Positions 30,178 to 40,936 of a stretch of 64,000 nucleotides of DNA are shown here, piece after piece; the first letter of the stretch is position 1, and each line of letters opens with the position of its first letter. Location: contig CCKK01000015.1 in the NCBI GenBank assembly GCA_001048675.1, positions 62,001 through 126,000 on the forward strand. The letters run 5' to 3'. The notes below the pieces were generated by a model. That model was not told where the DNA came from. It made no database searches and worked only from the letters and a program-made list of their open reading frames with translations. The position numbers and the translations under genes are program-made. This DNA is from Vibrio diabolicus (GTDB lineage Bacteria > Pseudomonadota > Gammaproteobacteria > Enterobacterales > Vibrionaceae).

Positions 30178-30362
30178 TGTAATTCCTCATTATCGAGCCT
30201 CTCGGCTCTATATTCTTATGTGGAGCTTGAATGCCGCCTTGTTGTGTTTTATCAAGTGACTTCAAGATTCAAAGTGTTGTTCAGTTCCAACGACAAGGAA
30301 AGCCACATTAATACCCAATATACACTTTCCAGTTATTTGATGCTGAAACCCACGCTTTGAGG

Positions 30363-31220
30363 TTACTTTGATATATCCAACGAAGGATCAATACCCCAAT
30401 CTTTCCAAACTGGTTCGACGCCTGCGGGCAACCAAAGGTTCCTTCCTAGCTCCATCCAAGGGGATGGGTAGTGAAAATCACTGCCTTGAGACGCTAATAG
30501 TTTGTATTGTATAGCATAATCAGCCAAGTTGCGCCTTTCTTGTTGCGCTTGCTGTGGCTGTGCAACTTCCATCGCATCGCCGTTTGCTTCTACAAACGCT
30601 GCTAGAAGACGCTTAATCCACTTCGCTGTCAACTTATATCTTCCAGGATGCGCTAATACCGCCAAACCACCAGCAGCATGGATAGCATCAACCGCATCTT
30701 TCATCGAGCACCAATTCGGTGGTACATAACCTGGGTTATTACGCGTTAGGTATTTTTTAAACACCATTTGCATGGTTTTTGCGTAACCATTATCCACCAA
30801 CCATTTCGCGAAGTGCGCTCTCGTAACAGGCGCATCACCGGCGATCTGCCTTACTTCTTCGAGCACACCTTCCCGAGTTGCTTTTTGTAGTCGCTCTGCA
30901 ATCAACTCTGACCTTGTTATGCGGTGCTGCTTCTGCTGCTCGATGAGGGCGGATAATTGTTCATTTTCCGGATCGATATTCAAACCGACAATATGAATGT
31001 CTTTGTTTTGCCAGACAGTCGATATCTCAATGCCGTTGATGATTTTGATCGGCAAATTATTGTCTTGAACGTGTTGCTTGGCTAACGCCAAGCCGTCAAC
31101 CGTATCGTGATCAGTGATCGCCAAAACCTCGATATCAAAACTCAGCGCCCTTTCCACTAAATCTTTAGGCTCTAACCGACCGTCCGATGCAGTGGTGTGA
31201 CTATGTAAATCAATTCTCAT
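30363..31220 (-). CDS. rnm: PHP-domain phosphatase/RNase AM (YciV)
   Basis: 285 residues with a PHP metal-binding fold. Clusters of ligands are seen in [39 protein letters not shown] and [11 protein letters not shown]. The E. coli homologue (YciV, also called TrpH or RNase AM) is a 3',5'-nucleoside bisphosphate phosphatase and 5'-3' exoribonuclease that matures 5' ends of rRNAs. It is divergent from the trp operon, as in E. coli, and its start is only 30 bases from the trp -35 element. Confidence 0.93.
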   Translation of the reverse strand: MRIDLHSHTTASDGRLEPKDLVERALSFDIEVLAITDHDTVDGLALAKQHVQDNNLPIKIINGIEISTVWQNKDIHIVGLNIDPENEQLSALIEQQKQHRITRSELIAERLQKATREGVLEEVRQIAGDAPVTRAHFAKWLVDNGYAKTMQMVFKKYLTRNNPGYVPPNWCSMKDAVDAIHAAGGLAVLAHPGRYKLTAKWIKRLLAAFVEANGDAMEVAQPQQAQQERRNLADYAIQYKLLASQGSDFHYPSPWMELGRNLWLPAGVEPVWKDWGIDPSLDISK

Positions 31221-31249
31221 ATTTTTATCGTTTTAATGCTGTTTTGGGG

Positions 31250-31285
31250 TTGACTTTTTACTCTCGCACTAGTTAACTAGTACAC
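31250..31285 (+). promoter_or_regulatory. trp promoter with TrpR operator
   Basis: -35 TTGACT (31250-31255) and -10 TTAACT (31273-31278) are 17 bases apart. The -10 is embedded in the perfect palindrome ACTAGTTAACTAGT (31268-31281), which is the E. coli trp operator core. TrpR with tryptophan would block the promoter. Confidence 0.93.
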
Positions 31286-31315
31286 AAATACAAAGTACGT
31301 AATTTAAGGTTCACC

Positions 31316-31441
31316 ATGTTACAAGAATTTAACCAAAACCAAAAAGCGAAAGTTGCGGTTTGTCTTAATAAGACAAACTCATCAGATCTTGCTTGGTGGC
31401 GCACTTGGACTAGTTCTTGGTGGGCGAACGTATACTTCTAG
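31316..31441 (+). CDS. trpL: trp operon leader peptide
   Basis: A 41-residue leader ending ...DLAWWRTWTSSWWANVYF. It contains five Trp codons (two pairs and one single), which are the sensor for ribosome stalling under tryptophan shortage. It lies between the TrpR-controlled promoter and a terminator, the standard attenuator layout. Confidence 0.93.
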   Translation: MLQEFNQNQKAKVAVCLNKTNSSDLAWWRTWTSSWWANVYF

Positions 31442-31461
31442 TTTATAGAACCAAACGTTGT

Positions 31462-31490
31462 AAAGCCCGCTACTTAAGCGGGCTTTTTTG
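31462..31490 (+). terminator. trp attenuator terminator
   Basis: AGCCCGCT (31464-31471) pairs with AGCGGGCT (31477-31484), followed by a T run. It forms when the leader peptide is fully translated and stops transcription before trpE. Confidence 0.9.
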
Positions 31491-31617
31491 TTTTGTTGCT
31501 CATTTCACATTCAACTGCCTAAACATTAATCGAATATAGCTAACTCTAGATTGGGAGAACGTTTGCTTTATGCGACTATGTACGGCAGGAAGATTTAGAC
31601 AGCTACAAGGAGGTCTT

Positions 31618-33195
31618 GTGAATAAGGCCATAGAAATCAAGAAACTTGGATGCCTAGAAGTATTAAAGACTTCGGTTCCTTACACTCAAGACCCAACACG
31701 TTTGTTCCATACCATTTGTGAGAACAAAAGAGATAGCTTGCTTCTCGAATCCGCTGAAATTGATTCGAAACAGAATCTAAAATCACTTTTAATAGTCGAT
31801 TCAGCGGTGCGCATCGTTTGTTACGGCCACACTGTAAACATGCAGGCGTTAACCAACAACGGTAAAAACCTACTGTCTCACCTAAACCAGAACATCCGTG
31901 GTGACGTTGAGAGTAAGTTCGATGGCGAAACGCTGACTTTGGAGTTTAGCCAGCCATGCGACACGTTAGATGAAGACTCTCGACTACGTGAAGCTTCTTC
32001 TTTTGACGCGCTACGTTTAGTGCAACACAGCTTCGATATTTCACAGCAAGACAAACACGCTATTTTCCTTGGCGGTCTGTTTGCCTACGACTTAGTCGCA
32101 AACTTCGAACCGCTTGGTAATGCAGAAGCAACCAATCAATGTCCAGATTACGTTTTCTACGTAGCGGAAACATTGCTTGTTGTCGACCATCAAACGGAAT
32201 CTTGCCAGCTTCAAGCTACATTGTTTGTGGATGATTCAGAAAAACTAGCGCTAGAGACTCGCATCGCAGAAATCAGCGCTCAATGTGCGGCGCCAAAGTT
32301 ACTTCCAAGTGCAGAGAAAATCGCCGACGTAACGGTAGAACCTAGCGTATCTGACGATGACTTCTGCCAAATCGTTCGCGACTTAAAAGAGTTCGTAGTT
32401 AAGGGCGATGTGTTCCAAGTCGTACCATCTCGCCGATTCACTCTACCTTGCCCTTCTCCACTCGCTGCTTATAAAGAACTGAAACAAAGTAACCCAAGCC
32501 CTTACATGTTCTACATGCAAGATGAGCTGTTCACTTTGTTTGGCGCATCACCAGAAAGCGCGCTTAAGTACGAAACCGACACCAACCAAATTGAAATCTA
32601 CCCAATTGCAGGTACACGTCGCCGTGGTAAACGCCCGAATGGAGAGATCGATTTCGACCTAGATAGCCGCATCGAACTTGAACTGCGTACCGACATGAAA
32701 GAAAACGCAGAGCACATGATGCTGGTTGACTTAGCACGTAACGACGTTGCTCGTATTGCTCAAGCTGGCACACGCCACGTAGCAGACCTACTAAAAGTCG
32801 ACCGCTACAGCCACGTAATGCACTTAGTATCTCGTGTGGTTGGTCAACTGCGTGAAGACCTAGACGCGCTGCACGCATACCAGGCATGTATGAACATGGG
32901 CACGCTCACTGGTGCACCAAAGATTCGTGCAATGCAGTTGATTCGCGACGTAGAAGGCGCACGACGCGGTAGCTACGGCGGTGCTGTGGGTTACCTTACC
33001 GGCGAAGGTACACTCGACACATGTATCGTAATTCGCTCAGCTTACGTTGAGAACGGCATTGCTCAAGTTCAAGCAGGCGCTGGCGTGGTGTTCGACTCTG
33101 ATCCACAAGCGGAAGCAGACGAAACGCGCGGTAAAGCACAAGCGGTAATCTCTGCTATTCAAGCAGCGCATTCTCAACCTACGAACAAGGAGTAG
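31618..33195 (+). CDS. trpE: Anthranilate synthase component I
   Basis: TrpE converts chorismate to anthranilate with ammonia supplied by TrpG. The frame is open from 31570, but GTG at 31618 follows AAGGAGG at ideal spacing and gives 525 residues. The feedback-inhibition motif LLLESAEID is at the N-terminus. Catalytic motifs include YPIAGTRRRGKRPNGE, ENAEHMMLVDLARND and MNMGTLTGAPKIRAM. It is the first structural gene of trpEGDC(F)BA, five bases before trpG. Confidence 0.97.
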   Translation: MNKAIEIKKLGCLEVLKTSVPYTQDPTRLFHTICENKRDSLLLESAEIDSKQNLKSLLIVDSAVRIVCYGHTVNMQALTNNGKNLLSHLNQNIRGDVESKFDGETLTLEFSQPCDTLDEDSRLREASSFDALRLVQHSFDISQQDKHAIFLGGLFAYDLVANFEPLGNAEATNQCPDYVFYVAETLLVVDHQTESCQLQATLFVDDSEKLALETRIAEISAQCAAPKLLPSAEKIADVTVEPSVSDDDFCQIVRDLKEFVVKGDVFQVVPSRRFTLPCPSPLAAYKELKQSNPSPYMFYMQDELFTLFGASPESALKYETDTNQIEIYPIAGTRRRGKRPNGEIDFDLDSRIELELRTDMKENAEHMMLVDLARNDVARIAQAGTRHVADLLKVDRYSHVMHLVSRVVGQLREDLDALHAYQACMNMGTLTGAPKIRAMQLIRDVEGARRGSYGGAVGYLTGEGTLDTCIVIRSAYVENGIAQVQAGAGVVFDSDPQAEADETRGKAQAVISAIQAAHSQPTNKE

Positions 33196-33200
33196 CAGAC

Positions 33201-33782
33201 ATGGCGAACATCGTATTCATCGATAACTTTGACTCGTTCACCTACAACCTTGTGGATCAGTTCCGCTCGCTAGGTCACTCAGTCAAGATTTACCGAAACA
33301 ACATCCCAGCAGAAACCATCGAACAAGCGGTAAACGAGCTAGAAAACCCAGTGGTTCTGCTATCGCCAGGCCCTGGTGCTCCTTCAGAAGCAGGCTCAAT
33401 GCCAGAGCTTATCCAACGCATGAAAGGCAAAGTGCCGATGATCGGCATTTGTCTTGGTCACCAAGCGATTGTTGAAGCGTACGGCGGCACTGTTGCTGGT
33501 GCAGGCGAAATCATTCACGGTAAGGTGTCTATGATGGAGCACCAAAACCATGCGATTTACCAAAACCTACCATCACCACTTGCGATTGCACGTTACCACT
33601 CGCTGGTTGCGACCAAGGTTCCTGAGAGTCTAACCATCACGGCAGAAGTGGATGACTTGGTGATGTCTGTTGTACATGAAGAAGATAAAGTTTGCGGGTT
33701 CCAGTTCCACCCGGAATCTATTATGACGACCTACGGAGCAACACTGTTGGCCAATGCCATTGAATGGGCGCTTGAAGAATAA
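33201..33782 (+). CDS. trpG: Anthranilate synthase component II (glutamine amidotransferase)
   Basis: A 193-residue class I glutaminase. The catalytic Cys is in MIGICLGHQAIVEAYGG and the His-Glu pair in CGFQFHPESIMTTYG. FIDNFDSFTYNLVDQF is the family opening. It is separate from trpD, unlike the fused TrpGD of E. coli. The ribosome site AAGGAG lies in the trpE-trpG gap. Confidence 0.96.
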   Translation: MANIVFIDNFDSFTYNLVDQFRSLGHSVKIYRNNIPAETIEQAVNELENPVVLLSPGPGAPSEAGSMPELIQRMKGKVPMIGICLGHQAIVEAYGGTVAGAGEIIHGKVSMMEHQNHAIYQNLPSPLAIARYHSLVATKVPESLTITAEVDDLVMSVVHEEDKVCGFQFHPESIMTTYGATLLANAIEWALEE

Positions 33783-33846
33783 ACTTCAGTAAACCCACTC
33801 ACTGCTTAAAAAGCACTTGGCACATAAGAAATTTAGGAGAGGAAAT

Positions 33847-34857
33847 ATGGAAGCAATCATCAACCCTATTATTACCAAACTGTACGAGCAAGAATCGCTT
33901 ACTCAGGAAGAGAGCCAACAGCTGTTCGACATCATCATCCGTGGTGAGCTAGACCCAATTTTGATGGCATCAGCACTGACTGCACTAAAAATCAAAGGCG
34001 AAACGCCAGATGAAATTGCAGGCGCGGCAAAAGCACTGCTGGCAAACGCAAACCCATTTCCTCACCCAGATTACGATTTCGCAGATATCGTAGGTACCGG
34101 CGGTGACGGCCACAACACCATCAATATCTCAACCACTGCGGCGTTTGTTGCTGCAGCATGTGGTCTAAAAGTAGCAAAACACGGCAACCGCAGCGTTTCA
34201 AGCAAATCGGGTTCTTCTGACCTTCTTGATTCATTTGGTATCAACCTAGCTATGAGCGCAGAAGATACACGCAAAGCGGTCGACGATATCGGTGTTGCTT
34301 TCCTATTTGCACCTCAATACCACGGTGGTGTGCGTCATGCGATGCCAGTGCGTCAAACCATGAAAACACGCACCATCTTTAACATTCTTGGCCCACTGAT
34401 TAACCCTGCTCGTCCTAACATCGAATTGATGGGCGTTTATAGTGAAGAACTGGTTCGTCCTATCGCAGAAACCATGCTACAAATGGGTATGAAGCGCGCC
34501 GCTGTAGTACACGGCAGTGGCTTGGATGAAGTGGCGATTCACGGTGAAACAACCGTTGCCGAAATCAAAGACGGGAAGATCACAGAATACAAACTAACGC
34601 CTGCAGACTTCGGTTTAGATGCGCACCCGCTAGAAGCGATCAAAGGCGGTGATCCTGAAGAAAACAAAGCGATTATTACCAATATCCTGACGGGTAAAGG
34701 TACAGACGCACAATTGGGCGCAGTGGCGGTGAACGTTGCTCTGCTAATGCGTCTATTCGGCCACGAAGATTTAAAAGCCAACACGCAACAAGCGATTGAG
34801 GCAATGAATTCAGGTAAGGCGTACCAATTGGTACAACAACTTGCCGCACACGCTTAA
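33847..34857 (+). CDS. trpD: Anthranilate phosphoribosyltransferase
   Basis: 336 residues; joins anthranilate to PRPP. The PRPP and metal site is DIVGTGGDGHNTINISTTAAF, followed by KHGNRSVSSKSGSSDLLD. The open frame reaches back to 33817, but ATG at 33847 is preceded by GGAGAGG and gives the family length. It runs up to the trpC start region with only a short gap. Confidence 0.96.
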   Translation: MEAIINPIITKLYEQESLTQEESQQLFDIIIRGELDPILMASALTALKIKGETPDEIAGAAKALLANANPFPHPDYDFADIVGTGGDGHNTINISTTAAFVAAACGLKVAKHGNRSVSSKSGSSDLLDSFGINLAMSAEDTRKAVDDIGVAFLFAPQYHGGVRHAMPVRQTMKTRTIFNILGPLINPARPNIELMGVYSEELVRPIAETMLQMGMKRAAVVHGSGLDEVAIHGETTVAEIKDGKITEYKLTPADFGLDAHPLEAIKGGDPEENKAIITNILTGKGTDAQLGAVAVNVALLMRLFGHEDLKANTQQAIEAMNSGKAYQLVQQLAAHA

Positions 34858-34870
34858 GGAATTGAAGAAG

Positions 34871-36310
34871 ATGACTGACTTCAACACTCAGCAAGCTGAC
34901 AACCTGTCTGAACACGTTTCTAAGAAAGAAGCAGAAATGGCAGAAGTACTGGCAAAAATTGTCCGCGACAAATATCAGTGGGTAGCAGACCGTAAGGTGT
35001 CTCAACCGCTAAGCACATTTCGGTCTGATTTGCTGCCATCGGACCGCAGCTTCTACGAGGCTCTGAGTGGCGAAAAGACGGCATTCATCACCGAATGTAA
35101 GAAGGCATCTCCTTCTAAAGGTTTGATTCGTGATCACTTCGACTTGGATTACATTGCAACGGTTTACAACAACCATGCCGATGCCATTTCAGTCCTAACA
35201 GACGAAAAGTACTTCCAAGGTAACTTTGACTTTCTTCCTCAAGTGCGTGGTCAAGTCAAACAACCGGTTCTGTGCAAAGACTTCATGGTAGATACCTACC
35301 AAGTTTACCTAGCGCGTCATTACAGCGCTGATGCCGTGCTACTGATGCTTTCAGTCCTGAATGACGAAGAGTACAAAGCGCTAGAAGAAGCGGCACACAG
35401 TTTAAACATGGGTATTCTGACCGAAGTAAGCAACGAAGAAGAGCTTCATCGTGCCGTTAAGCTAGGCGCACGCGTTATCGGCATCAATAACCGTAACCTT
35501 CGCGACCTAAGTACTGATTTGAATCGTACTAAAGAATTGGCACCGACCATTCGCGAACTGGCACCAAACGCGACGGTAATTTCAGAGTCTGGCATTTATA
35601 CGCATCAACAAGTTCGTGATTTAGCGGAATACGCAGACGGCTTCTTGATTGGTAGTTCGCTGATGGCGGAAGACAACCTAGAGCTTGCAGTACGCAAAGT
35701 CACGTTGGGTGAAAACAAAGTGTGTGGCTTGACGCATCCAGATGACGCAGCAAAAGCATATCAAGCTGGTGCGGTATTTGGTGGCCTGATTTTTGTCGAG
35801 AAGTCGAAGCGTGCAGTTGACCTTGAAAGTGCTCGCTTAACCATGAGCGGTGCTCCACTTAACTACGTAGGCGTTTTCCAAAATCACGATATCGATTTTG
35901 TTGCTTCTGTCGTGACCTCTTTGGGTTTAAAAGCGGTGCAACTGCACGGTCAAGAAGACCAAGCTTACGTAAACCAACTCAAAGCCGAACTGCCAGCAGC
36001 GGTAGAAATTTGGAAAGCTTATGGCGTGACTGATGCGAAGCCAGAACTACTTGCAGACCACATTGACCGCCACCTATTAGATGCGCAAGTTGGCACTCAA
36101 ACTGGCGGAACCGGTCAAGTGTTCGACTGGTCACTGATCGGCGACCCAAGTCAAATTATGCTAGCAGGCGGACTGTCGCCAGAAAATGCTCAACAAGCAG
36201 CGACACTAGGTTGCTTGGGGTTAGATTTAAACTCTGGTGTAGAAAGTGCACCAGGCAAAAAAGATTCACAGAAGTTGCTTGCGGCATTCGCCGCCATTCG
36301 CAACTACTAA
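34871..36310 (+). CDS. trpC: Bifunctional indole-3-glycerol phosphate synthase / phosphoribosylanthranilate isomerase
   Basis: 479 residues catalysing two successive steps of tryptophan synthesis. The N-terminal IGPS barrel has [26 protein letters not shown] and [13 protein letters not shown]. The C-terminal PRAI (TrpF) barrel has [30 protein letters not shown] and [12 protein letters not shown]. The start at 34871 sits behind GAAGAAG; the upstream extension to 34841 overlaps trpD and is unlikely. Somewhat longer at the N-terminus than E. coli (452). Confidence 0.95.
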   Translation: MTDFNTQQADNLSEHVSKKEAEMAEVLAKIVRDKYQWVADRKVSQPLSTFRSDLLPSDRSFYEALSGEKTAFITECKKASPSKGLIRDHFDLDYIATVYNNHADAISVLTDEKYFQGNFDFLPQVRGQVKQPVLCKDFMVDTYQVYLARHYSADAVLLMLSVLNDEEYKALEEAAHSLNMGILTEVSNEEELHRAVKLGARVIGINNRNLRDLSTDLNRTKELAPTIRELAPNATVISESGIYTHQQVRDLAEYADGFLIGSSLMAEDNLELAVRKVTLGENKVCGLTHPDDAAKAYQAGAVFGGLIFVEKSKRAVDLESARLTMSGAPLNYVGVFQNHDIDFVASVVTSLGLKAVQLHGQEDQAYVNQLKAELPAAVEIWKAYGVTDAKPELLADHIDRHLLDAQVGTQTGGTGQVFDWSLIGDPSQIMLAGGLSPENAQQAATLGCLGLDLNSGVESAPGKKDSQKLLAAFAAIRNY

Positions 36311-36374
36311 AGCTGGATATCAGCTAAAAAATTTAAAGCTATTCGTAGCGAAAAATACGAGAAGGAATATAACG

Positions 36375-37565
36375 ATGGCAAAACTGAATGCCTACTTTGG
36401 CGAATACGGCGGTCAGTACGTTCCGCAAATTCTAGTTCCAGCACTGGAGCAACTAGAGCAAGCGTTTATCGACGCGCAAGAAGATCCAGAATTCCGCAGC
36501 GAATTCATGACACTTCTTCAAGAGTATGCGGGCCGCCCAACGGCTTTAACTCTAACTCGTAACCTAACTAAAGGTACGAAAACCAAACTGTACCTAAAAC
36601 GTGAAGACCTGCTTCACGGTGGCGCACACAAGACCAACCAAGTGTTAGGTCAAGCTCTGCTTGCGAAACGCATGGGTAAAAACGAAATCATCGCAGAAAC
36701 CGGCGCAGGTCAACACGGCGTAGCAACCGCACTAGCGTGTGCACTACTTGGCCTTAAGTGTCGCGTTTACATGGGAGCAAAAGACGTTGAGCGTCAGAGC
36801 CCAAACGTATTCCGTATGAAGCTAATGGGCGCGGAAGTCATTCCGGTTCACTCAGGTTCAGCGACACTTAAAGACGCATGTAACGAAGCGCTGCGCGACT
36901 GGTCTGCAACTTATGAAGATGCGCACTACCTACTAGGTACAGCAGCTGGTCCTCACCCATTCCCAACCATCGTGCGTGATTTCCAACGAATGATCGGTGA
37001 AGAAACTAAGAATCAGATTTTGGCACGTGAAGGTCGTCTTCCTGATGCAGTTATCGCATGTGTGGGCGGTGGCTCAAACGCGATTGGTATGTTTGCTAAC
37101 TTCATCGAAGAAGAAAGCGTTCGCCTGATTGGTGTTGAGCCAGCAGGTAAAGGTATTGATACTGACCAGCACGGTGCACCACTTAAGCATGGTAAAACAG
37201 GCATCTTTTTCGGTATGAAAGCGCCATTGATGCAAGATCCTAACGGTCAAGTTGAAGAGTCTTACTCGGTGTCTGCAGGTCTTGATTTCCCTTCAGTTGG
37301 TCCACAGCACGCACACCTAAACGCAATTGGCCGTGCTGAATACGACAATGTAACGGATGACGAAGCGCTCGAGGCATTCCAAGAACTGGCTCGCAGCGAA
37401 GGGATCATCCCAGCTCTAGAGTCTTCTCACGCTCTAGCTCATGCATTGCGCATGGCTCGTGAGAATCCTGAGAAAGAACAACTATTGGTCGTAAACCTAT
37501 CTGGTCGTGGTGACAAAGACATCTTCACCGTACACGCCATCCTAGAAGAAAAAGGAGTGATTTAA
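36375..37565 (+). CDS. trpB: Tryptophan synthase beta chain
   Basis: 396 residues. The PLP lysine is in [20 protein letters not shown] and the phosphate-binding glycines in [13 protein letters not shown]. It condenses indole, channelled from TrpA, with serine. ATG at 36375 follows AGAAGGA. Its stop codon shares one base with the trpA start (TAATG), so the pair is translationally coupled. Confidence 0.97.
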   Translation: MAKLNAYFGEYGGQYVPQILVPALEQLEQAFIDAQEDPEFRSEFMTLLQEYAGRPTALTLTRNLTKGTKTKLYLKREDLLHGGAHKTNQVLGQALLAKRMGKNEIIAETGAGQHGVATALACALLGLKCRVYMGAKDVERQSPNVFRMKLMGAEVIPVHSGSATLKDACNEALRDWSATYEDAHYLLGTAAGPHPFPTIVRDFQRMIGEETKNQILAREGRLPDAVIACVGGGSNAIGMFANFIEEESVRLIGVEPAGKGIDTDQHGAPLKHGKTGIFFGMKAPLMQDPNGQVEESYSVSAGLDFPSVGPQHAHLNAIGRAEYDNVTDDEALEAFQELARSEGIIPALESSHALAHALRMARENPEKEQLLVVNLSGRGDKDIFTVHAILEEKGVI

Positions 37566-38372
37566 TGAGCCGTTATGAGAAGATGTTTGCGCGCCTAAAA
37601 CGAAAAAAACCAAGGCGCATTTGTACCGTTCGTAACGGTTTGCGATCCAGACGCAGAACAATCTTACAAGATCATGGAAACCCTTATTGAGTCTGGCGCA
37701 GACGCCCTTGAACTTGGTATTCCATTTTCAGATCCGCTTGCAGATGGCCCAACCATCCAAGGCGCTAACATTCGTGCGCTAGATTCAGGCGCTACACCAG
37801 ATATCTGCTTTGAACAAATTGGTAAGATTCGTGCTAAACACCCAGATCTGCCTATTGGCCTTCTGATGTACGCGAACCTAGTTTACTCACGCGGTGTCGA
37901 AAACTTCTACGAGCGCTGTGCAAAAGCAGGCATCGATTCTGTTCTGATTGCAGACGTACCAACCAACGAAAGTGCAGAGTTTGTTGCAGCAGCAGAGAAG
38001 TTTGGTATTCACCCAATCTTCATCGCACCGCCAACGGCAAGTGACGAAACACTGAAGCAAGTATCAGAACTGGGTGGTGGCTACACTTACTTGCTTTCTC
38101 GTGCTGGCGTGACAGGCGCAGAGACAAAAGCAAATATGCCAGTTGGTCACATGTTAGATAGATTAAACCAGTTCGATGCACCACCAGCGCTGCTTGGCTT
38201 CGGTATTTCTGAACCAGCACAGGTGAAACAAGCAATAGAGTCTGGCGCAGCAGGGGCCATCTCCGGCTCAGCTGTGGTGAAAATCATTGAAGCGAATGTC
38301 GAGCAGCCACAAATTATGCTCGATAAACTTGGTGATTTTGTGTCAGCGATGAAAGCCGCCACTCAGAAATAA
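37565..38372 (+). pseudogene. trpA: Tryptophan synthase alpha chain, one-base frameshift near the N-terminus
   Basis: The gene starts at 37565, overlapping the trpB stop by one base, and reads [11 protein letters not shown]. It then loses frame within 37597-37609 (CTAAAACG followed by seven A). The +1 frame continues as the normal protein ([20 protein letters not shown]). With one base removed the product is 268 residues, exactly the family length. The catalytic segment [16 protein letters not shown] and the rest of the barrel are intact. As given, translation would stop after a short tail, and an internal start at 37674 would lack the first barrel strand. Either tryptophan synthesis from indoleglycerol phosphate is lost or the base is an error. 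Confidence 0.92.
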
Positions 38373-38395
38373 TTTCCATTTGATGGAACGCTATA

Positions 38396-38430
38396 GCGCC
38401 CGCTTAACATTCTGTTTAGCGGGCGTTTTC
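38396..38430 (+). terminator. Terminator of the trp operon
   Basis: CGCCCGCT (38397-38404) pairs with AGCGGGCG (38418-38425), followed by TTTTC. Confidence 0.82.
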
Positions 38431-38573
38431 TTGTATGGCGTTTATACCATATCATTTTTTATTCAACGCCCGCACTTTCCAAACCAATCTAAAGCATAGC
38501 AATCAAAGAGTGATAAACTTTGCCACTTAACCAGCACAAATAATAGCTAGAGCAGGATGCAGTAAGGTTGCAC

Positions 38574-39269
38574 ATGGAAGAAGTCAAAGCATTATTAGCC
38601 AAATGTCCTGTATTATCAGGACTGCCCGAGAAAGGACTTAGTGAAGCAGCACAAATAGCTAAAGTTCGCTGTTTCGACGAAAAAGCACTGATTTGCAATA
38701 AATGGGAACCTCAATCTTCTCTTATGGTCATTGCACAGGGTGCCGTACGAATTAATTCGATGAGTTCAAAAGGCAAAGAAGTCACATTAATGATTTTCGA
38801 GGCAGGAGGCTGGTTTGGAGACAATGTTTTTTCTCCCGGCATGCCCCGTATTTTTGGCGCAACCGCGCATTCGGGCGTGACCTTACTGGAACTACCTGGT
38901 GATAAATTTCGCCAATTACTCGCCAAATATCCTCAAAGTTACCCTACGATTCTCGACTTACTTAGCCGCCGCTTATGGTCTGCCATTTCTGTTATCGAAG
39001 ATGATGCGATTAGAGGAATCGAAGAGCGGATTGCAAGAAGATTGCTGTTGCTTGCTGAATACCAACACAACCAAGCTATCAATACTCAGCCGTGTGTCGT
39101 GAGAGTGACTAGAGAGCATATCGCCAACATGATGGGGCTAACTCGTCAAAGTGTTCATAAAGTACTAAAAAATTTGGAGAGTATTGGGATGCTAGAACTG
39201 AAATATGGTTCAGTGACCATTACCAATCCAAAACGCTTAGAAGCGCACATAAAACAACTCGAACAATAG
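38574..39269 (+). CDS. Crp/Fnr-family transcriptional regulator
   Basis: 231 residues: an N-terminal cyclic-nucleotide-binding-like barrel (LMVIAQGAVRINSMSSKG, GGWFGDNVFSPG), a long helix, and a winged HTH (VTREHIANMMGLTRQSVHKVLKNLE). There is no N-terminal cysteine set as in Fnr, and the Arg-Ser pair that binds cAMP in CRP is not seen, so the effector is unknown. ATG at 38574 has TAAGG upstream and is preferred to TTG at 38568. It faces an acyl-CoA ligase gene, which could be a target, but no operator was recognised. Confidence 0.88.
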   Translation: MEEVKALLAKCPVLSGLPEKGLSEAAQIAKVRCFDEKALICNKWEPQSSLMVIAQGAVRINSMSSKGKEVTLMIFEAGGWFGDNVFSPGMPRIFGATAHSGVTLLELPGDKFRQLLAKYPQSYPTILDLLSRRLWSAISVIEDDAIRGIEERIARRLLLLAEYQHNQAINTQPCVVRVTREHIANMMGLTRQSVHKVLKNLESIGMLELKYGSVTITNPKRLEAHIKQLEQ

Positions 39270-39394
39270 AGTAAACAGATAGTTCATATGTACACGCTAG
39301 CGAGAGATTGCCATCTTCTGTTCCTTAGTAACCAGGCGCACAACACCACTCGCTCTAGGCAAGTGGCGCTGTGACGAGAAGTTCATTGAATTGA

Positions 39395-40936
39395 CTAAGC
39401 CACATTCAATTCAGATTTCAATTCACGCTTTAAAATTTTTCCTGTCGCACTCATCGGGAGATGCTCACGAATTTCAACATAACGAGGATATTTAAAAGAG
39501 GCTAACTGCTCTTTACCCCAATTTTGTAATGTTTCCGCGTCAATGTACTCTCCCGGTTTAAGCACAACGTAAGCCTTTATCTCTTCGCCATACTCTTCAT
39601 TTGGAATCCCTATCACCGCTACCATTGAGATTGCAGGGTGAGTCATAAACACTTCTTCAATTTCTCTAGGGTAAACGTTAAATCCACCTCGAATGATCAG
39701 ATCTTTCATTCTATCGACGATAAATAGATTACCTGAGCAGTCAAAACGGCCAACATCACCAGTATGGAACCAGCCATTTTGTAGCGCGGATTCAGTGACT
39801 TCCGGGCGGTCAAGGTATCCCTTCATAACATTATGCCCACGCACAACAATCTCACCTTCTTCACCGATAGGTAGCGCATTGCCTTCAATGTCGACAACTT
39901 TTACTTCAACGCCTTGAATCGGTTGACCTACCGATCCTGGTATACGTTCCTGATCTAAATGATTAAAACATGCAATAGGACTTGTTTCTGATAACCCGTA
40001 TCCTTCAAGAATTGGGACATTAAATTGTTCCTCAAAGGCTCTAAATATTTCGGTTGGCAACGGGGCTCCACCGCTGATAGCAACACGTAGTGAGGATGTA
40101 TCAAATTGGTGTTGGACATGAAGCAAACCGATATACATCGTTGGCACCCCAGCAAACAACGTCACTTTGTGTTTTTCCATCAGCTCAAGAACATGTATAG
40201 GCTCAAACCTAGGCACTAACACCAAGGTTGCCCCGCCCAAAACACTAGCATTTAAGTGGACGGTTTGACCAAAGGTATGAAATAAAGGCAAAGTTACTAA
40301 GTGAATATCATCGGCCTGGCTGCCCATAATGTTTTGTGCCACCAGAGCATTCATTATGATGTTCTGCTGCGTCAGTTCAGCTCCTTTTGGTAAGCCTGTC
40401 GTCCCTGATGTATACAAAATAACACAAGTATCATCCGCATTACGCGGTACATAATCTGACAATGGTTCTGCATCGGCTATAAACGCATTGAGAGTTGGCA
40501 CACCATTCCATTCGTTTTCACTTTGAGATTGAGTCATCACGACCATATTTTCACATATATCAGCCTGCTCAAACGCTTTAACCCCCTCTTTTGCCATTGG
40601 CAGTTCTGCTGTCCCTTCAAAACAGAAGTAAAACTTCGCTTTTGAATCTTCTAAGTGATACTTAATTTCTCGCGCTTTCAAAAGCACATTTAATGGGACA
40701 GCAACCGCGCCAGCTTTTTGTATCGCATAATAAACAAACGCGAAAAAAGGAATGTTTGGGCATGAGAGCGCAATACGATCGCCCGGAACGACCCCTTTGT
40801 TGATTAAAGATGCCGCGATCTTTCCGGTAATCGCATCAAACTGCGCATAAGTTATCTCGACATCACCACATATCAACGCCGTCTTACCTGGTTTACTCGC
40901 AGCATTTCTTTGTAATGCAGCAGCAAGATTCATCAT
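39395..40936 (-). CDS. Acyl-CoA synthetase (AMP-dependent ligase)
   Basis: 513 residues of the ANL superfamily. The P-loop-like motif is VILYTSGTTGLPKGAEL, then LEGYGLSETSPIA and GWFHTGDVGRFD. IVDRMKDLIIRGGFNVYPREIEEV covers the hinge, and the catalytic lysine of the C-terminal domain is in MSATGKILKRELK. The size and motifs fit medium- or long-chain fatty-acid CoA ligases, but the substrate cannot be fixed from sequence. It is single, convergent with the Crp/Fnr gene. Confidence 0.9.
   Translation of the reverse strand: MMNLAAALQRNAASKPGKTALICGDVEITYAQFDAITGKIAASLINKGVVPGDRIALSCPNIPFFAFVYYAIQKAGAVAVPLNVLLKAREIKYHLEDSKAKFYFCFEGTAELPMAKEGVKAFEQADICENMVVMTQSQSENEWNGVPTLNAFIADAEPLSDYVPRNADDTCVILYTSGTTGLPKGAELTQQNIIMNALVAQNIMGSQADDIHLVTLPLFHTFGQTVHLNASVLGGATLVLVPRFEPIHVLELMEKHKVTLFAGVPTMYIGLLHVQHQFDTSSLRVAISGGAPLPTEIFRAFEEQFNVPILEGYGLSETSPIACFNHLDQERIPGSVGQPIQGVEVKVVDIEGNALPIGEEGEIVVRGHNVMKGYLDRPEVTESALQNGWFHTGDVGRFDCSGNLFIVDRMKDLIIRGGFNVYPREIEEVFMTHPAISMVAVIGIPNEEYGEEIKAYVVLKPGEYIDAETLQNWGKEQLASFKYPRYVEIREHLPMSATGKILKRELKSELNVA

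Noticed and set aside
38574..39269. Regulator as Fnr or CRP itself
   Set aside because: It lacks the Fnr cysteine cluster and the cAMP-contacting Arg-Ser of CRP; only family level is supported.
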